Positions 41,868 to 51,209 of a DNA stretch of 64,000 nucleotides are shown here, piece after piece. The translations under genes and the position numbers were made by a program. Source of the DNA: Rhodanobacteraceae bacterium (GTDB taxonomy: Bacteria > Pseudomonadota > Gammaproteobacteria > Xanthomonadales > Rhodanobacteraceae). The stretch's first letter is position 1. Each line of letters starts with the position of its first letter. The notes beneath the pieces are model-generated. The model ran no database searches. It was given only the letters and a program-made list of their open reading frames with translations, and was not told the DNA's origin. The stretch lies in the NCBI GenBank assembly GCA_016790075.1, contig JAEUPP010000080.1, positions 34,866-98,865 of the forward strand, in the 5' to 3' direction.

Positions 41868-42174
41868 CCCGTCGATTCTGCGCAGCAATGATGAAAGTTC
41901 CGTGGCGATTTCGTGCCACCTTGCGCCGCAGCAAAAGGGTGTGCTGACGGGTTCAGGTTTGTGATGGCGCGGCGGCCTGGTGTTCGTTAACCACGCTGCA
42001 GGCCGTTGTGCGTATTCATACAGCCGCGGCGGGCGGGGCCGAGTGCGATGCGGGTCACGCTTGTTCAGTGAGCCGTTCACGCTGGAACGCGCCGACCGCA
42101 CCACGGCACCGAAGACATACGGTGCTAAGCTTGTCAACAGTGTCAACAGGCGTCATCGCCTAACCGGAGCCGTC
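41868..42174. other. Divergent promoter region between the WsfD-like and kinase genes
   Basis: No gene is seen in this 307-base stretch. Close to the kinase start there is a perfect 9-base tandem repeat, TGTCAACAG at 42132-42140 and 42141-42149, 26 bases before the ATG, which could be a regulator site. Otherwise it is GC-rich and without clear hairpins. Confidence 0.5.
42132..42149. repeat. Tandem 9-base repeat upstream of the kinase gene
   Basis: TGTCAACAG occurs twice head to tail, immediately upstream of the ribosome site of the kinase gene at 42175. The position is suitable for an operator or for the edge of a promoter. No known consensus is assigned. Confidence 0.6.
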
Positions 42175-44223
42175 ATGAAAACGCAGCTGGGCCACTACGA
42201 CATCGTTGCCGAACTCGGGCGCGGCGGAATGGGCGTGGTCTACAAGGGTTACGAGTCCTCGCTAAACCGCTATGTCGCTATCAAGGTGCTGGCGGAGTCG
42301 CTGGCCCATGATGAAAGCGTCAAGGAGCGATTCCTGCGCGAAGCGCGCAGCATGGCTGCATTGAACGACCCGCATATCATCCAGATCTACTTCATCGGTG
42401 AGCACGAAGGCCAGACCTTCTTCGTCATGGAATTCGTCGAAGGCGAGTCCCTCGGCTCGCTGCTCAAGCGCGACGGCAAGCTACGGCCGGAACAGGCCGC
42501 ACGCGTCATCTACCAGACCGCCATGGGGCTCGCGACCGCGCACGACAAGGGCGTGATCCATCGCGACATCAAGCCCGGCAACCTCATGGTGACCAGCCGT
42601 GGCGCGATCAAGATCGCCGATTTTGGTATCGCGCTGGTCACCCAGGATTTCTCCAAGAAACTGACCTCGACCGGTGAATTCGTCGGCACGCCGGGCTACC
42701 TGTCGCCCGAAGTCTGTCTGGGCAAGCCGGTCGATTCGCGTTCGGATATTTTCTCGCTCGGCATCGTCCTGTTCGAGATGCTGACCGGGCGCATGCCGTT
42801 CACTGACGAATCGCCTCTGGGTCTGATGCTCGAAGTCGTGCGTGCCGAAATCCCTGATGTGCGTCAGCTCAACAGCGATGTCGATGCGGAACTGTCGCGC
42901 ATCCTGTCGCGCATGATCGCGAAGGATCCGAACGAGCGCTACAACAACTGCCATGAGCTTGCCGACGACCTGAGCCGGCATCCGCTGCTTGCCGGTGCGC
43001 CGACCATAGGCATCAAGCCCGTCATCTCGACAGCCGCGGCGACCGTGTTCGGCATGAAGACCCCGGTCTCGGCGCAGCGCCCGCTGCCGCAAACCGTGCC
43101 GACGCCACGGCCCGGGCAGTTGAATGCCGGCACCGCGGCAGCACCGATGCCGACGCCGCCGCCTATGCAGGCGGCGCAGCCGCGGGCGACTCGCAAGAGC
43201 CAGATACCGCAGCAGGCAGCACCGGTGCGGCGCAGTTCCGCCTTGCCCTGGGCGATAGCCGCTGCCGTGCTGATTGCGGTCGGTGGTAGCGTTTTCGCCT
43301 TCCGTGATCAGATCCCGTTCCTGAAGGCAGCACCGACAGCGGTTGCGGTCACCTCGCCGGCAGCAACAACCGCCCCGCCGGCTACGTCAACGCCAACCCC
43401 GGCCGCCACGGCGCCGACGGCAAGCCCGGTGGCCCTGACCGCGCCGCCCTCGATCCCGCCGCCGGATACCGCGACGAACACCTCCTCGACCGCCCCGGCA
43501 GCTGATACGAACGCAACAGCTTCGACCTTGCCAGCGGCTACGACACCAGCGGCGGGCGCGGACCCGAATCCCGTTGCGAACCAGACGCTGGCCAACACCG
43601 ATGCACCGAATGCAACCGCAGCAGACGGCCCCGAGCCGCGCGCTTCGCGCGTGGACGCGCTGCGCGAACTGGCCGCGGCCCGCGCCAGCGAAAACGGCGC
43701 ACCTGCACCGCGCATTGCGCGGGATGACCCACCCAGTACGCGCATCGCGCGCGTCAATCCGCCCGAAGATTCACCAACGGCGCCGGCTGAACCGCGGGTG
43801 CCCACGGTAGCTGTGCTGGTCGGTGGTGACGCGGTGATCGCCGGCCCGGCGCGCCAGGAAATCACGCGTTCGCTGCAGCGCTCGGGATTCAACGTGATCG
43901 ACGGCGGCCGTACACGCGACGACAGCGACGGCGACATAGGACGCCTCGCCGGCAAGGCCAATGCGGCTATCGTTGTCTATGTTCGCCCGGTCGGTTCGCA
44001 GGTGCTGACCTACTACGGCCAGGCCTCCACCTTGTACACGGCGCAGGTCTCGATGCGTGCGTTTGCACTCAAGGGCCGGCGCGCGCTGGGTGCGGGCTGG
44101 ACGGAACAGGTGAGCTTTACTTCGCTCAACGCGTCGGAGAAGGCGCGCGAAGTCATAGAACCCATGGCGGACGATATAGCCCAGGCACTGGCCGAATTCC
44201 GTTCGCGCGGCAGTCGCGGCTGA
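42175..44223 (+). CDS. Transmembrane PknB-type Ser/Thr protein kinase with long Pro/Ala/Thr linker
   Basis: The ATG at 42175 has GGAG upstream and gives 682 residues. The kinase domain (8-272) is complete: LGRGGMG (14-20), Lys37 (AIKVL), HRD with catalytic D131, DFG (149-151) and GTPGYLSPE, so it is an active RD kinase of bacterial type. A Pro-rich juxtamembrane stretch leads to one membrane helix (357-376). A long Ala/Thr/Pro-rich periplasmic linker follows, then a folded C-terminal domain starting near PTVAVLVGGDAVIAG and ending before FRSRGSRG, whose pattern (RSLQRSGFNVIDGG, AIVVYVRPVG) recalls LPS- or curli-assembly-like alpha/beta domains. There is no phosphatase gene nearby. The signal sensed is unknown. 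Confidence 0.92.
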   Translation: MKTQLGHYDIVAELGRGGMGVVYKGYESSLNRYVAIKVLAESLAHDESVKERFLREARSMAALNDPHIIQIYFIGEHEGQTFFVMEFVEGESLGSLLKRDGKLRPEQAARVIYQTAMGLATAHDKGVIHRDIKPGNLMVTSRGAIKIADFGIALVTQDFSKKLTSTGEFVGTPGYLSPEVCLGKPVDSRSDIFSLGIVLFEMLTGRMPFTDESPLGLMLEVVRAEIPDVRQLNSDVDAELSRILSRMIAKDPNERYNNCHELADDLSRHPLLAGAPTIGIKPVISTAAATVFGMKTPVSAQRPLPQTVPTPRPGQLNAGTAAAPMPTPPPMQAAQPRATRKSQIPQQAAPVRRSSALPWAIAAAVLIAVGGSVFAFRDQIPFLKAAPTAVAVTSPAATTAPPATSTPTPAATAPTASPVALTAPPSIPPPDTATNTSSTAPAADTNATASTLPAATTPAAGADPNPVANQTLANTDAPNATAADGPEPRASRVDALRELAAARASENGAPAPRIARDDPPSTRIARVNPPEDSPTAPAEPRVPTVAVLVGGDAVIAGPARQEITRSLQRSGFNVIDGGRTRDDSDGDIGRLAGKANAAIVVYVRPVGSQVLTYYGQASTLYTAQVSMRAFALKGRRALGAGWTEQVSFTSLNASEKAREVIEPMADDIAQALAEFRSRGSRG

Positions 44224-44377
44224 GCCTTCTCATCCAGAAAAACGCAGCACTGTCCGCAAGGGCGGTGTTGCGCGGTACACGGCCGGGTTAATGTTCCCCC
44301 GCCTGCCGGCCATGACGAATAGCCGGTATGCACATAGCGATCCGGGCGCGTCCCGGTGCCAACTAGGAGCACTAGCC

Positions 44378-44596
44378 ATGGTTCTGTGTCCTGTCGCGCT
44401 CGCGGTCGGTTGCCGCAAGTGTCCGGTGTTCGCCGTATGTCCACTCAAAGCGACGATAGGCGATCAGGCGCCCGGAAAAGATCCGCCTGCCTCAAAGACC
44501 GCGACAGACAACGGCACAGCGAAGAGAGCGGCTGAGGCCACGACGGGCGGGCGCAAGGACTCTGCCCGGCGTTCATCCAGGCGCCGTTCGTCCTGA
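44378..44596 (+). CDS. Small Cys-rich protein of unknown function
   Basis: A 72-residue protein with a good TAGGAGC ribosome site 7 bases before the ATG. The first half is MVLCPVALAVGCRKCPVFAV, with a further Cys in CPLKATIGD; four Cys, two of them in CxxC, suggest a metal or disulfide site. The second half is a Lys/Arg/Ser-rich tail. I recall similar short proteins in Xanthomonadales, but no function is known to me. The longer frame beginning at 44291 lacks a ribosome site. It lies 154 bases after the kinase gene and may be in the same transcript. Confidence 0.6.
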   Translation: MVLCPVALAVGCRKCPVFAVCPLKATIGDQAPGKDPPASKTATDNGTAKRAAEATTGGRKDSARRSSRRRSS

Positions 44597-44635
44597 TGCG
44601 CCATTCCACGATTGCAAGAATAGATAGTGCGGCAC

Positions 44636-44660
44636 GGCTTCAGCGATGACCGCTGAAGCC
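44636..44660. terminator. Strong hairpin between convergent genes
   Basis: GGCTTCAGCG and CGCTGAAGCC form a perfect 10-base stem with a 5-base loop (ATGAC), 40 bases after the small Cys-rich gene and upstream of the convergent uvrD stop. There is no T run. The stem shares the GGCTTCAGC core with the REP doublet at 7503-7591, but the rest differs. Its likely role is shared termination. Confidence 0.55.
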
Positions 44661-44797
44661 CGGCGCATGTCCGCGGCCGATTGCGCCGTTCGTGAACCTC
44701 GCCGGGTCGCCGCTGTTCGCGCACGCCATCGGCGGACTCGACCCGGTGTATCGGTTTCCGGGCCTGGTGCAGGCCTGGCTCGCCGCCGCCGCGCGGC

Positions 44798-47059
44798 TCA
44801 TGCCGACTGCAGGTTTGCATAAGCCAGCACCAGCCACTTGGAGCCTGCGTTCTCGAAGTTGACCTGTACGCGGGTGTGTTCGCCGGCACCTTCGTAGTCC
44901 GTCACGACGCCGCCGCCGAAGCTGGCATGGACTACGCGCTGGCCCAGCCTCAGGCTGGGTTTCTCGTCCAGATCGGCATGGTGATAGCGGCTGTTGTAGG
45001 CAGGGCGGCTGACCTGTACGCGCGGCCGTACTTCGTGCAGCAGGTCGCGGGGAATTTCCTGGAGAAAGCGCGAAGGCCGGGCATAGGTCTCCATGCCGTG
45101 CAGGCGGCGTTGTTCGGCGTAGCTCAGCACCAGGCGTTCGCGCGCTCGGGTGATGCCGACGTAGGCGAGGCGGCGTTCTTCTTCAAGTCGGCCGGGCTCG
45201 TCCAGCGACTTCTGGCTGGGAAACAGGCCGTCTTCAAGCCCGACCAGAAAGACCAGCGGAAATTCCAGCCCCTTGGCGGTATGCAAGGTCATCAGCTGTA
45301 CACAGTCCTGGCCCGGCTCGCCCTGGCCTTCGCCCGCTTCTAGCGCGGCGCTGGCGAGAAATGCCGCAAGTTCCGACAGGCCGGCTTCTTCGTCCTCGGT
45401 ACTTAGCTGGAAACGGCCGGCGACGTTGATCAGTTCGTCGAGATTCTCGACGCGCGCCTCGGCGCTGCCGCGCGTGTCCTTTTCGTAGTAGTCGCGCAGC
45501 GCGCTGCGTGTGATCACGGTTTCCATCTGTTCCGACAAGGTCAGTCCGACTTCGATCTGGTCCAGTGCGTCGTCGGCCGCGTCGAACAGCCCTCGGCTGC
45601 CGGGCTCGCTGTCGTCGGATCCGGTTGCCGCAGGCGTGACCAGGGTTTCCTTTGCCAGCGCCTCGATCAGTTCAATGTAGGCACGTAGCGCGTTGCGGCT
45701 GCGTGGCGCGAGCTCACTGCCGGCGACGATGCCGAGTGCTGACTCCCAGAGCGAGCTGGCATCGCGGCGCGCGTACTGGCGTACCAGTTCGAGCGTGCGC
45801 TCGCCTATCCCACGCGGCGGGGTATTCACGGTGCGCTCGAAGGCGGCGTCGTCGTGACGGTTGGCGATCAGGCGCAGATAGGCAAGCGCATCCTTGACTT
45901 CGGCACGATCGAAGAAGCGCAGGCCGCCGTAGACACGATAGAGCACACGGTGCTGGTTGAGCTGTTCTTCAAACAGGCGCGACTGGGCGTTGGAGCGATA
46001 CAGGATGGCAGCATCGGCTGCAGCGCCGCCGGCCGCGATGTACTCGCGTATGCGCTCGATCACATAACGCGCTTCATCCTGCTCGTTGTAGGCGGCGTAA
46101 AGTTCTATGGGGCCGCCGCTGTCGCCGGAAGTCCAGAGCTGTTTACCCAGGCGCCCCGGATTGTTCGCAATGACCGCGTTGGCGGCCTTGAGTATCGTTC
46201 CTGTCGAGCGGTAGTTCTGCTCCAGGCGTATCGTCCTGGCGCTGGGATAGTCGCGCAGGTAGTGCTGCACGTTCTCCACGCGGGCGCCGCGCCAGCCGTA
46301 GATGGCCTGGTCGTCGTCGCCGACAACGAAGATCTTGCCGCCTTGTCCCGCCAGTACCCGTATCCAGGCATATTGCAGGCTGTTGGTGTCCTGGAATTCG
46401 TCGACCAGCAGATGGCGCCAGCGCTCCTGGTAGTGCGCCAGCAGTGCTGCGTCCTCCAGCCAGAGCTCATGCGAGCGCAGCAGCAATTCGGCAAAGTCCA
46501 CGAGACCACTACGGCGGCACTGCGCTTCGTAGCTGGCATAGATGTCGAGCAGGGTACGCGTCGTCGCATGGTCGCCGTGTTCTATGGCATCGGGACGCTT
46601 GCCTTCGTCCTTGCAGCTATTGATGAACCAGGCGGCCTGGCGTGCCGGCCAGCGCGATTCGTCGAGATCCAGGCCCTGGATTACGCGCTTGACCAGACGC
46701 TGCTGGTCGTCGGCGTCGAGGATCTGAAAAGTCTCCGGCAGCCTTGCCTCGCGCCAGTGCCGGCGCAGCAGGCGATGGGCGATGCTGTGAAAGGTGCCGA
46801 TGGAAAGGCCGCGCGTGCCATGGGCTATCAGCCCTTCACAGCGGCCACGCATTTCACCGGCGGCCTTGTTGGTGAACGTGACCGCCAATACCGAGTAGGG
46901 TGAGACACGTTCGACTTCCAGCAGCCAGGCGATGCGATGAATCAGTACGCGTGTCTTGCCAGAGCCTGCGCCGGCGAGTACGAGATAGTGGCCGCTGGGC
47001 GCCGTGACCGCTTCACGTTGCGCCGGATTGAGATGGTCGAGCAGATGAGAAACGTCCAT
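44798..47059 (-). CDS. uvrD: DNA helicase II (UvrD/Rep superfamily 1A)
   Basis: A 753-residue ATP-dependent 3'-5' helicase for nucleotide excision and mismatch repair. Motifs are Walker A AGAGSGKT (29-36), motif Ia TFTNKAAGEMRGR, motif II DEFQDT (220-225), motif III GDDDQAIYGWRGA (248-260), motif IV EQNYRSTGTIL, motif V TLHTAKGLEFPLVFLVGLED and motif VI YVGITRARERL. The C-terminal tail with GQRVVHASFGGGVVTDYEGA is the Tudor-like RNA polymerase-binding module typical of UvrD rather than Rep. Length is slightly longer than E. coli UvrD. The 5' end overlaps that of the divergent peptidase gene. Confidence 0.95.
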   Translation of the reverse strand: MDVSHLLDHLNPAQREAVTAPSGHYLVLAGAGSGKTRVLIHRIAWLLEVERVSPYSVLAVTFTNKAAGEMRGRCEGLIAHGTRGLSIGTFHSIAHRLLRRHWREARLPETFQILDADDQQRLVKRVIQGLDLDESRWPARQAAWFINSCKDEGKRPDAIEHGDHATTRTLLDIYASYEAQCRRSGLVDFAELLLRSHELWLEDAALLAHYQERWRHLLVDEFQDTNSLQYAWIRVLAGQGGKIFVVGDDDQAIYGWRGARVENVQHYLRDYPSARTIRLEQNYRSTGTILKAANAVIANNPGRLGKQLWTSGDSGGPIELYAAYNEQDEARYVIERIREYIAAGGAAADAAILYRSNAQSRLFEEQLNQHRVLYRVYGGLRFFDRAEVKDALAYLRLIANRHDDAAFERTVNTPPRGIGERTLELVRQYARRDASSLWESALGIVAGSELAPRSRNALRAYIELIEALAKETLVTPAATGSDDSEPGSRGLFDAADDALDQIEVGLTLSEQMETVITRSALRDYYEKDTRGSAEARVENLDELINVAGRFQLSTEDEEAGLSELAAFLASAALEAGEGQGEPGQDCVQLMTLHTAKGLEFPLVFLVGLEDGLFPSQKSLDEPGRLEEERRLAYVGITRARERLVLSYAEQRRLHGMETYARPSRFLQEIPRDLLHEVRPRVQVSRPAYNSRYHHADLDEKPSLRLGQRVVHASFGGGVVTDYEGAGEHTRVQVNFENAGSKWLVLAYANLQSA

Positions 47060-48475
47060 TGCGCGATTTTACCTGGGTGGCGTGGCCTGATTGCGGTAAC
47101 GCTGTACCTTTCGACTGCAGCGGCCGTGGCGGCAACCCACTACGAACTGAACTACGAACCGGCCGCCGAGCAGATGCGTGTGCAGCTCTGCATCGATACC
47201 GCGGCCATACAGCAGGAATTTCGCCTGCACCGCGGCGGCGCTGCGCACGTGGAAGGGTTGAAGCGGGAGCACGGCACCATCGAGCGCAGCGGTGAGGCAC
47301 GCTGGCGCGCCGCCGACTGGCGCGCTGGGGAATGCCTGAGTTATGTCGCCCGCATAGGCCTGGTTGCCGATAGCCGCGACCGTGATATAGGCAGCCGGAT
47401 TGGTGACACGCTGCTGGTCGCGCCACAACAGTGGTTGTTACGTAGCGGCAGCGATGAGGACGAAGCGCCGCGGGTAAGCGTAAACCTGCCGCCCGGTTAC
47501 AGGTTTTCCCCTCCCTGGCCCTCTAGCGCTAGCGGCGCTGCACCGGCCTACCGCATTACGCCGACACCGTTTGCCTGGTCTGCACTGGTTGCGGTAGGGC
47601 GTTTTCATGAGGTGTCGATGGCTCTGCCCGGAGGCGAGGTGCGGCTCGCCCTGCTGGGTACGCTGACTGCTGCCCAACGCGAGACCTTGCAGCAATGGAT
47701 AAGGCGCGCGCTGACTGCAGCAGCCAGTGGCTACGGCGAGCTGCCGCTGGCGCAGACCCAGGTCGTGCTCTTGCCGGGTCGTACACCAGGCCGGGCCGTG
47801 GGCTTTGGTCAGTCGCTGCGTGGGCAGGGCAATGCGGTACACCTCTGGGTCGATCCGGCGGCGACGCCAGCTCAGCTCGACTCCGACTGGACCGCCGTGC
47901 ACGAGTTCGCGCATTGGGCTCATCCCTATCTCGGGGACGACGGCGCCTGGTTGTCCGAAGGGCTTGCCAGCTATTGGCAGAACGTATTGCGCGCTCGTGG
48001 CGGCCTGCTGACAGCACAGCAGGCCTGGCAGCAACTCGACGCCGGATTCGCGCGTGGCCGCCGCACGGCGGCTACCGACCTTGGCCTGACCGAGCTCAGC
48101 GATGTGATGCACGCGCGGCGCGCGTACTACGCCGTGTACTGGGCGGGTGCGGCGTACTGGCTCGATGTCGATGTCAGCTTGCGCCGGGCGAGCGGTGGTG
48201 TGCTCAGCGTGGATGAGGCGCTGAAACGGTTTCACGCCTGTTGTCTGCTGCGCAAGCGCGCCTGGGACGCAGCCGAGTTCGTCGCAAAGCTCGATGCGCT
48301 GATCGGCAGCGAGGTATTCGTCTCGCGCTACCGCGCCTACGCCGCGCGGCGCGGGTTCCCGCCGCTGGATGGGTTGTATCAGGAGCTTGGACTGCAACAC
48401 GAAACCGACGGCAGCCTGAGCCTCGTCGATGCGCCGCAGGCGGCTGTGCGGGACGCCATCATGGGCCGGCGTTGA
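47045..48475 (+). CDS. Secreted gluzincin-type metallopeptidase (M61/M1-like, HExxH)
   Basis: A 476-residue protein beginning with a signal peptide (about 1-30, LIAVTLYLSTAAAVAA). An N-terminal beta-rich domain (about 31-200) precedes the catalytic part with HEFAH (286-290) and a downstream Glu in LSEGLASYW (E305), 14 residues after the motif. This resembles glycyl aminopeptidases of family M61 and some M1-like enzymes. The chosen ATG lies 15 bases inside the divergent uvrD gene. A start at 46937 would place over 100 bases inside uvrD and spoil the signal peptide. It probably cleaves peptides in the periplasm or outside; the substrate is unknown. Confidence 0.82.
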   Translation: MRNVHCAILPGWRGLIAVTLYLSTAAAVAATHYELNYEPAAEQMRVQLCIDTAAIQQEFRLHRGGAAHVEGLKREHGTIERSGEARWRAADWRAGECLSYVARIGLVADSRDRDIGSRIGDTLLVAPQQWLLRSGSDEDEAPRVSVNLPPGYRFSPPWPSSASGAAPAYRITPTPFAWSALVAVGRFHEVSMALPGGEVRLALLGTLTAAQRETLQQWIRRALTAAASGYGELPLAQTQVVLLPGRTPGRAVGFGQSLRGQGNAVHLWVDPAATPAQLDSDWTAVHEFAHWAHPYLGDDGAWLSEGLASYWQNVLRARGGLLTAQQAWQQLDAGFARGRRTAATDLGLTELSDVMHARRAYYAVYWAGAAYWLDVDVSLRRASGGVLSVDEALKRFHACCLLRKRAWDAAEFVAKLDALIGSEVFVSRYRAYAARRGFPPLDGLYQELGLQHETDGSLSLVDAPQAAVRDAIMGRR

Positions 48476-48508
48476 GGCTGGCGCCGTGTTCCGCTCCGTA
48501 GTGTTGGG

Positions 48509-49072
48509 TCAGTAAGTCGTGGGCTTGGGCGGCGACATGATTTTGTCGATCAGCGCGATGGCGAGCGCCGAGACGACGAAGGTCAGATGGATCAGGGTTT
48601 GCCAGAGCATGGTCTTGGTATCGAGCTCGTGCGCCTTGATGAAAGTGGCGAGCAGATGGATGGACGAGATGCCGATGATGGCTGTTGCGAGCTTGACCTT
48701 GAGCACGGCGGCATTGACATGGGACAGCCATTCCGGCTGATCCGGATGCCCTTCGAGGCGCAGGCGCGAGACGAACGTTTCATAGCCGCCCACGATCACC
48801 ATCACGAGCAGGTTGGAGATCATGACGACGTCGATAAGGCCCAGCACTGTCAGCATGATCGCGGTCTCGGCGGTCTGCCCTGCCGCCGCCGCGGCTTCGG
48901 ACAGTCCGCCATGCAGCACGACGGTGTGCAGCAGGTGCCAGAGCTCCCGCAGGAACTGCACCACATAGACGCCCTGGGCCACGATAAGGCCGAGGTATAG
49001 CGGTAGCTGCAGCCAGCGCGAGGAGAAGATCAGGGCGGGCAGTAGCCCGAGATTCTTGTTGTTTGTGCTCAT
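48509..49072 (-). CDS. yqhA: YqhA/UPF0114 family inner-membrane protein
   Basis: A 187-residue protein with four membrane helices, matching the TIGR00645/UPF0114 family: [60 protein letters not shown] and the closing [15 protein letters not shown]. The C-terminal end fits the family closely. Function of YqhA is not established. It stands alone between a convergent peptidase gene and a 145-base gap. Confidence 0.92.
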   Translation of the reverse strand: MSTNNKNLGLLPALIFSSRWLQLPLYLGLIVAQGVYVVQFLRELWHLLHTVVLHGGLSEAAAAAGQTAETAIMLTVLGLIDVVMISNLLVMVIVGGYETFVSRLRLEGHPDQPEWLSHVNAAVLKVKLATAIIGISSIHLLATFIKAHELDTKTMLWQTLIHLTFVVSALAIALIDKIMSPPKPTTY

Positions 49073-49217
49073 AAGAAGATGGGCGGCTAAGGGCGCGCGA
49101 GTCTAGCAATGGCTTGTGGCATTGCCGCTAACGTTGGAGGCGGATTGGCAGCGGAGCGGGACGGCACAGGGGGTGGGGATGCGCCGCGGCGTTTTCAATG
49201 CCGGCGTTTGCGCGGCT

Positions 49218-50264
49218 TCATGGGTTGACGAGGCGCGTGCCCGGAAGCCGCAGTACGTAGTCGGCACCCATGAGGCGCGAGGGTGTGTAGAAGCCCCCGG
49301 GCGCGGCACTGGCCAGCAGCCGGCCTATCATGCCCACCGACGCGGTCGCCGTCAGTGCGTAGCCGTTTGGCGTGGACAGCTCAAGCGCTGCTTCGCCGCC
49401 GCGGGCGTCGCGGGCTTCGCCCCAGACGCGGCAATCGCTGCGTTCGCGCTGCCCGGCATCCGGACCCGGTCGCGCACCGGCGCGCCGCTTGAGCCAGGAC
49501 TGCACCGGCGCGAGGCCGAGCAACGGGCCGATCCAGCGCAGGCGGCGCAGGCGACGGATAGTTGCCGGCGCTACCGCCATGTAGGTCTCGATGTTCGGGA
49601 TGCCGGTGGAAATATAGGCTGTGTATACATCTCCCCAGGGTATGGTCATCGCGCTGCGCGCGTTGCCGTCGCGCTGAAACGTACGCGATTTCCACGCCAG
49701 TGGCACTTGCACCAGTTCCCCGCCGATGCGCGCACGGCCTCCCTTGGCCAGCCCTTCGACGCTGGTCCTGGCGGTGCCGGGACTGGGGCCGCCGCTGGCC
49801 TCGAAGGCAAGCACGAGATGTGTTGCATCGGGCAGGCGTTGTTTGAGCATTGCGGCCACGCAATCGGTTGGTACCACGTCAAAGCCGGCGCCTGGCGCCA
49901 CGACGATGCCGCGTTCGATGGCCGCCTTGTGATGGTGATGGCACAACGCGAACACATCGATTTCGCCGGTGATGTCGAGGTAGTGGCTGCGTGTTGCGAG
50001 GCAGGCCTCGAGCACTGGCCGAGCCGTCGCACTGAACGGGCCGGCACAGTTGAGCACCAGCGGAAAGCCATCGAATTCGCGCTGAAGCGTGGTCTGGTCG
50101 GACAGGTCGAATGCGCGCCAGCTCAGGCCCAGTTGGCCGCCCATTGCTGCAAGCGCAGCCCGGTCGCGCCCGGCCAGCACGGGCTGCAGTCCTTGCCGCA
50201 GTGCTTCGGCCGCGATCAGCCGGCCGGTATAGCCGTTGGCACCGTAAATCAGAAAACGGCTCAT
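49218..50264 (-). CDS. Saccharopine dehydrogenase-like / trans-acting enoyl reductase family protein
   Basis: From the ATG at 50264 the product is 348 residues. It starts with a Rossmann NAD(P)-binding motif, FLIYGANGYTGRLIA, followed by VLAGRDRAALAAM and DITGEIDVFALCHHHH. The central VVPTDCVAAMLKQRLP and SPGTARTSVEGLAKGG are usual for the saccharopine-dehydrogenase NADP-binding family used in polyketide and lipid reduction. Its start overlaps the stop of the SDR gene by 4 bases, so both are co-expressed and may act on the same lipid-like substrate (inference). The substrate is unknown. Confidence 0.82.
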   Translation of the reverse strand: MSRFLIYGANGYTGRLIAAEALRQGLQPVLAGRDRAALAAMGGQLGLSWRAFDLSDQTTLQREFDGFPLVLNCAGPFSATARPVLEACLATRSHYLDITGEIDVFALCHHHHKAAIERGIVVAPGAGFDVVPTDCVAAMLKQRLPDATHLVLAFEASGGPSPGTARTSVEGLAKGGRARIGGELVQVPLAWKSRTFQRDGNARSAMTIPWGDVYTAYISTGIPNIETYMAVAPATIRRLRRLRWIGPLLGLAPVQSWLKRRAGARPGPDAGQRERSDCRVWGEARDARGGEAALELSTPNGYALTATASVGMIGRLLASAAPGGFYTPSRLMGADYVLRLPGTRLVNP

Positions 50265-51067
50265 GCGCGGCCGGCCGCGCGCAGTGCGGCGATGAGCCTG
50301 CGGAAATAAAATTCGGGCAGAAAACGCTTGAGGCGCCAGCGTGTACGTTCCTGTGCTGTCGGGATGATCATGAAGCGTTGCGCCATGACCGCCTCGATGA
50401 CCGCTGCGGCAATGTCGTCGGCGGTTTCGGCGGCCCTGTCCATTAGCCGTGCGGCCATGTTGCGTGTCTTCTCTGGTCCGCGGAAATTCTCCAGCAGGTT
50501 GGTGCGGAAGAACGAAGGACATACGACCGAAACATTGACCTTGCTGTCGCTGAGCGCGAGTTCTGCGCGCAGGGTTTCCGACAGGGCGACGACCCCGGCT
50601 TTGGCGACCGAGTAGGAGCTCAATCCGCCTGCACCGGCCAGGCCAGCGAACGAGGCCGTATTGACCACATGCCCGCCGCCCTGCGCAATCATGCCCGGCA
50701 CGAAGGCCTGGCAACCGCGCACGACGCTCATCAGGTTCAGGTCAAGCATCCAGCGCCAGTCCTCCAGCGCTGTCTGCAGCAGGGTGCCGGCCGAGGCAAC
50801 GCCTGCATTGTTATACAAGTGGTCGACGCCGCCACAGCGTGCGACTACCGCATCGCGCAGTGCCAGTACTGCCTCGTCGCTGGCCACATCGACAAAGAAT
50901 GCGTCAGCCTTGGCGCCGCGCTCACGTGCTTCGGCGGCGACGGCCTCCGCCCGTTCCAGCGAAATGTCCGCGAGCAGCACCTGCCAGCCCTTGGCGGCAT
51001 AGCGCAGAGCAATCGCACGTCCGAGGCCACTGCCTCCGCCCGTAATCAGAACCCGCTGAGTAGTCAT
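50261..51067 (-). CDS. Short-chain dehydrogenase/reductase
   Basis: A 268-residue classical SDR. Cofactor motif TGGGSGLG (9-16), NNAG (86-89), and the catalytic Ser139, Tyr152 and Lys156 (TASF, SYSVAK). The C-terminal region is longer than usual and basic (ERTRWRLKRFLPEFYFRRLI), typical of SDRs that act on membrane-bound or lipid substrates. It overlaps the next gene, a saccharopine-dehydrogenase-like reductase, by ATGA. It is divergent from a second SDR at 51210. Confidence 0.88.
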   Translation of the reverse strand: MTTQRVLITGGGSGLGRAIALRYAAKGWQVLLADISLERAEAVAAEARERGAKADAFFVDVASDEAVLALRDAVVARCGGVDHLYNNAGVASAGTLLQTALEDWRWMLDLNLMSVVRGCQAFVPGMIAQGGGHVVNTASFAGLAGAGGLSSYSVAKAGVVALSETLRAELALSDSKVNVSVVCPSFFRTNLLENFRGPEKTRNMAARLMDRAAETADDIAAAVIEAVMAQRFMIIPTAQERTRWRLKRFLPEFYFRRLIAALRAAGRA

Positions 51068-51209
51068 CCACGCCCCTCCGCTGAAACGCCGCTACTGTGC
51101 CAGATCGATGCGTGAACGCGGCGACCTCCGTCGAAAAATCGTGGCCCGTCGCAGACGGGGCATCGCGTATGCTGCATTCCCTTTTTCCTTCCCGCAGACT
51201 GGAGTTCCC

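Noticed and set aside
47438-48400. 320-codon frame on the minus strand within the peptidase gene
   Set aside because: It is a shadow of the plus-strand metallopeptidase, which has a signal peptide and an HExxH site.
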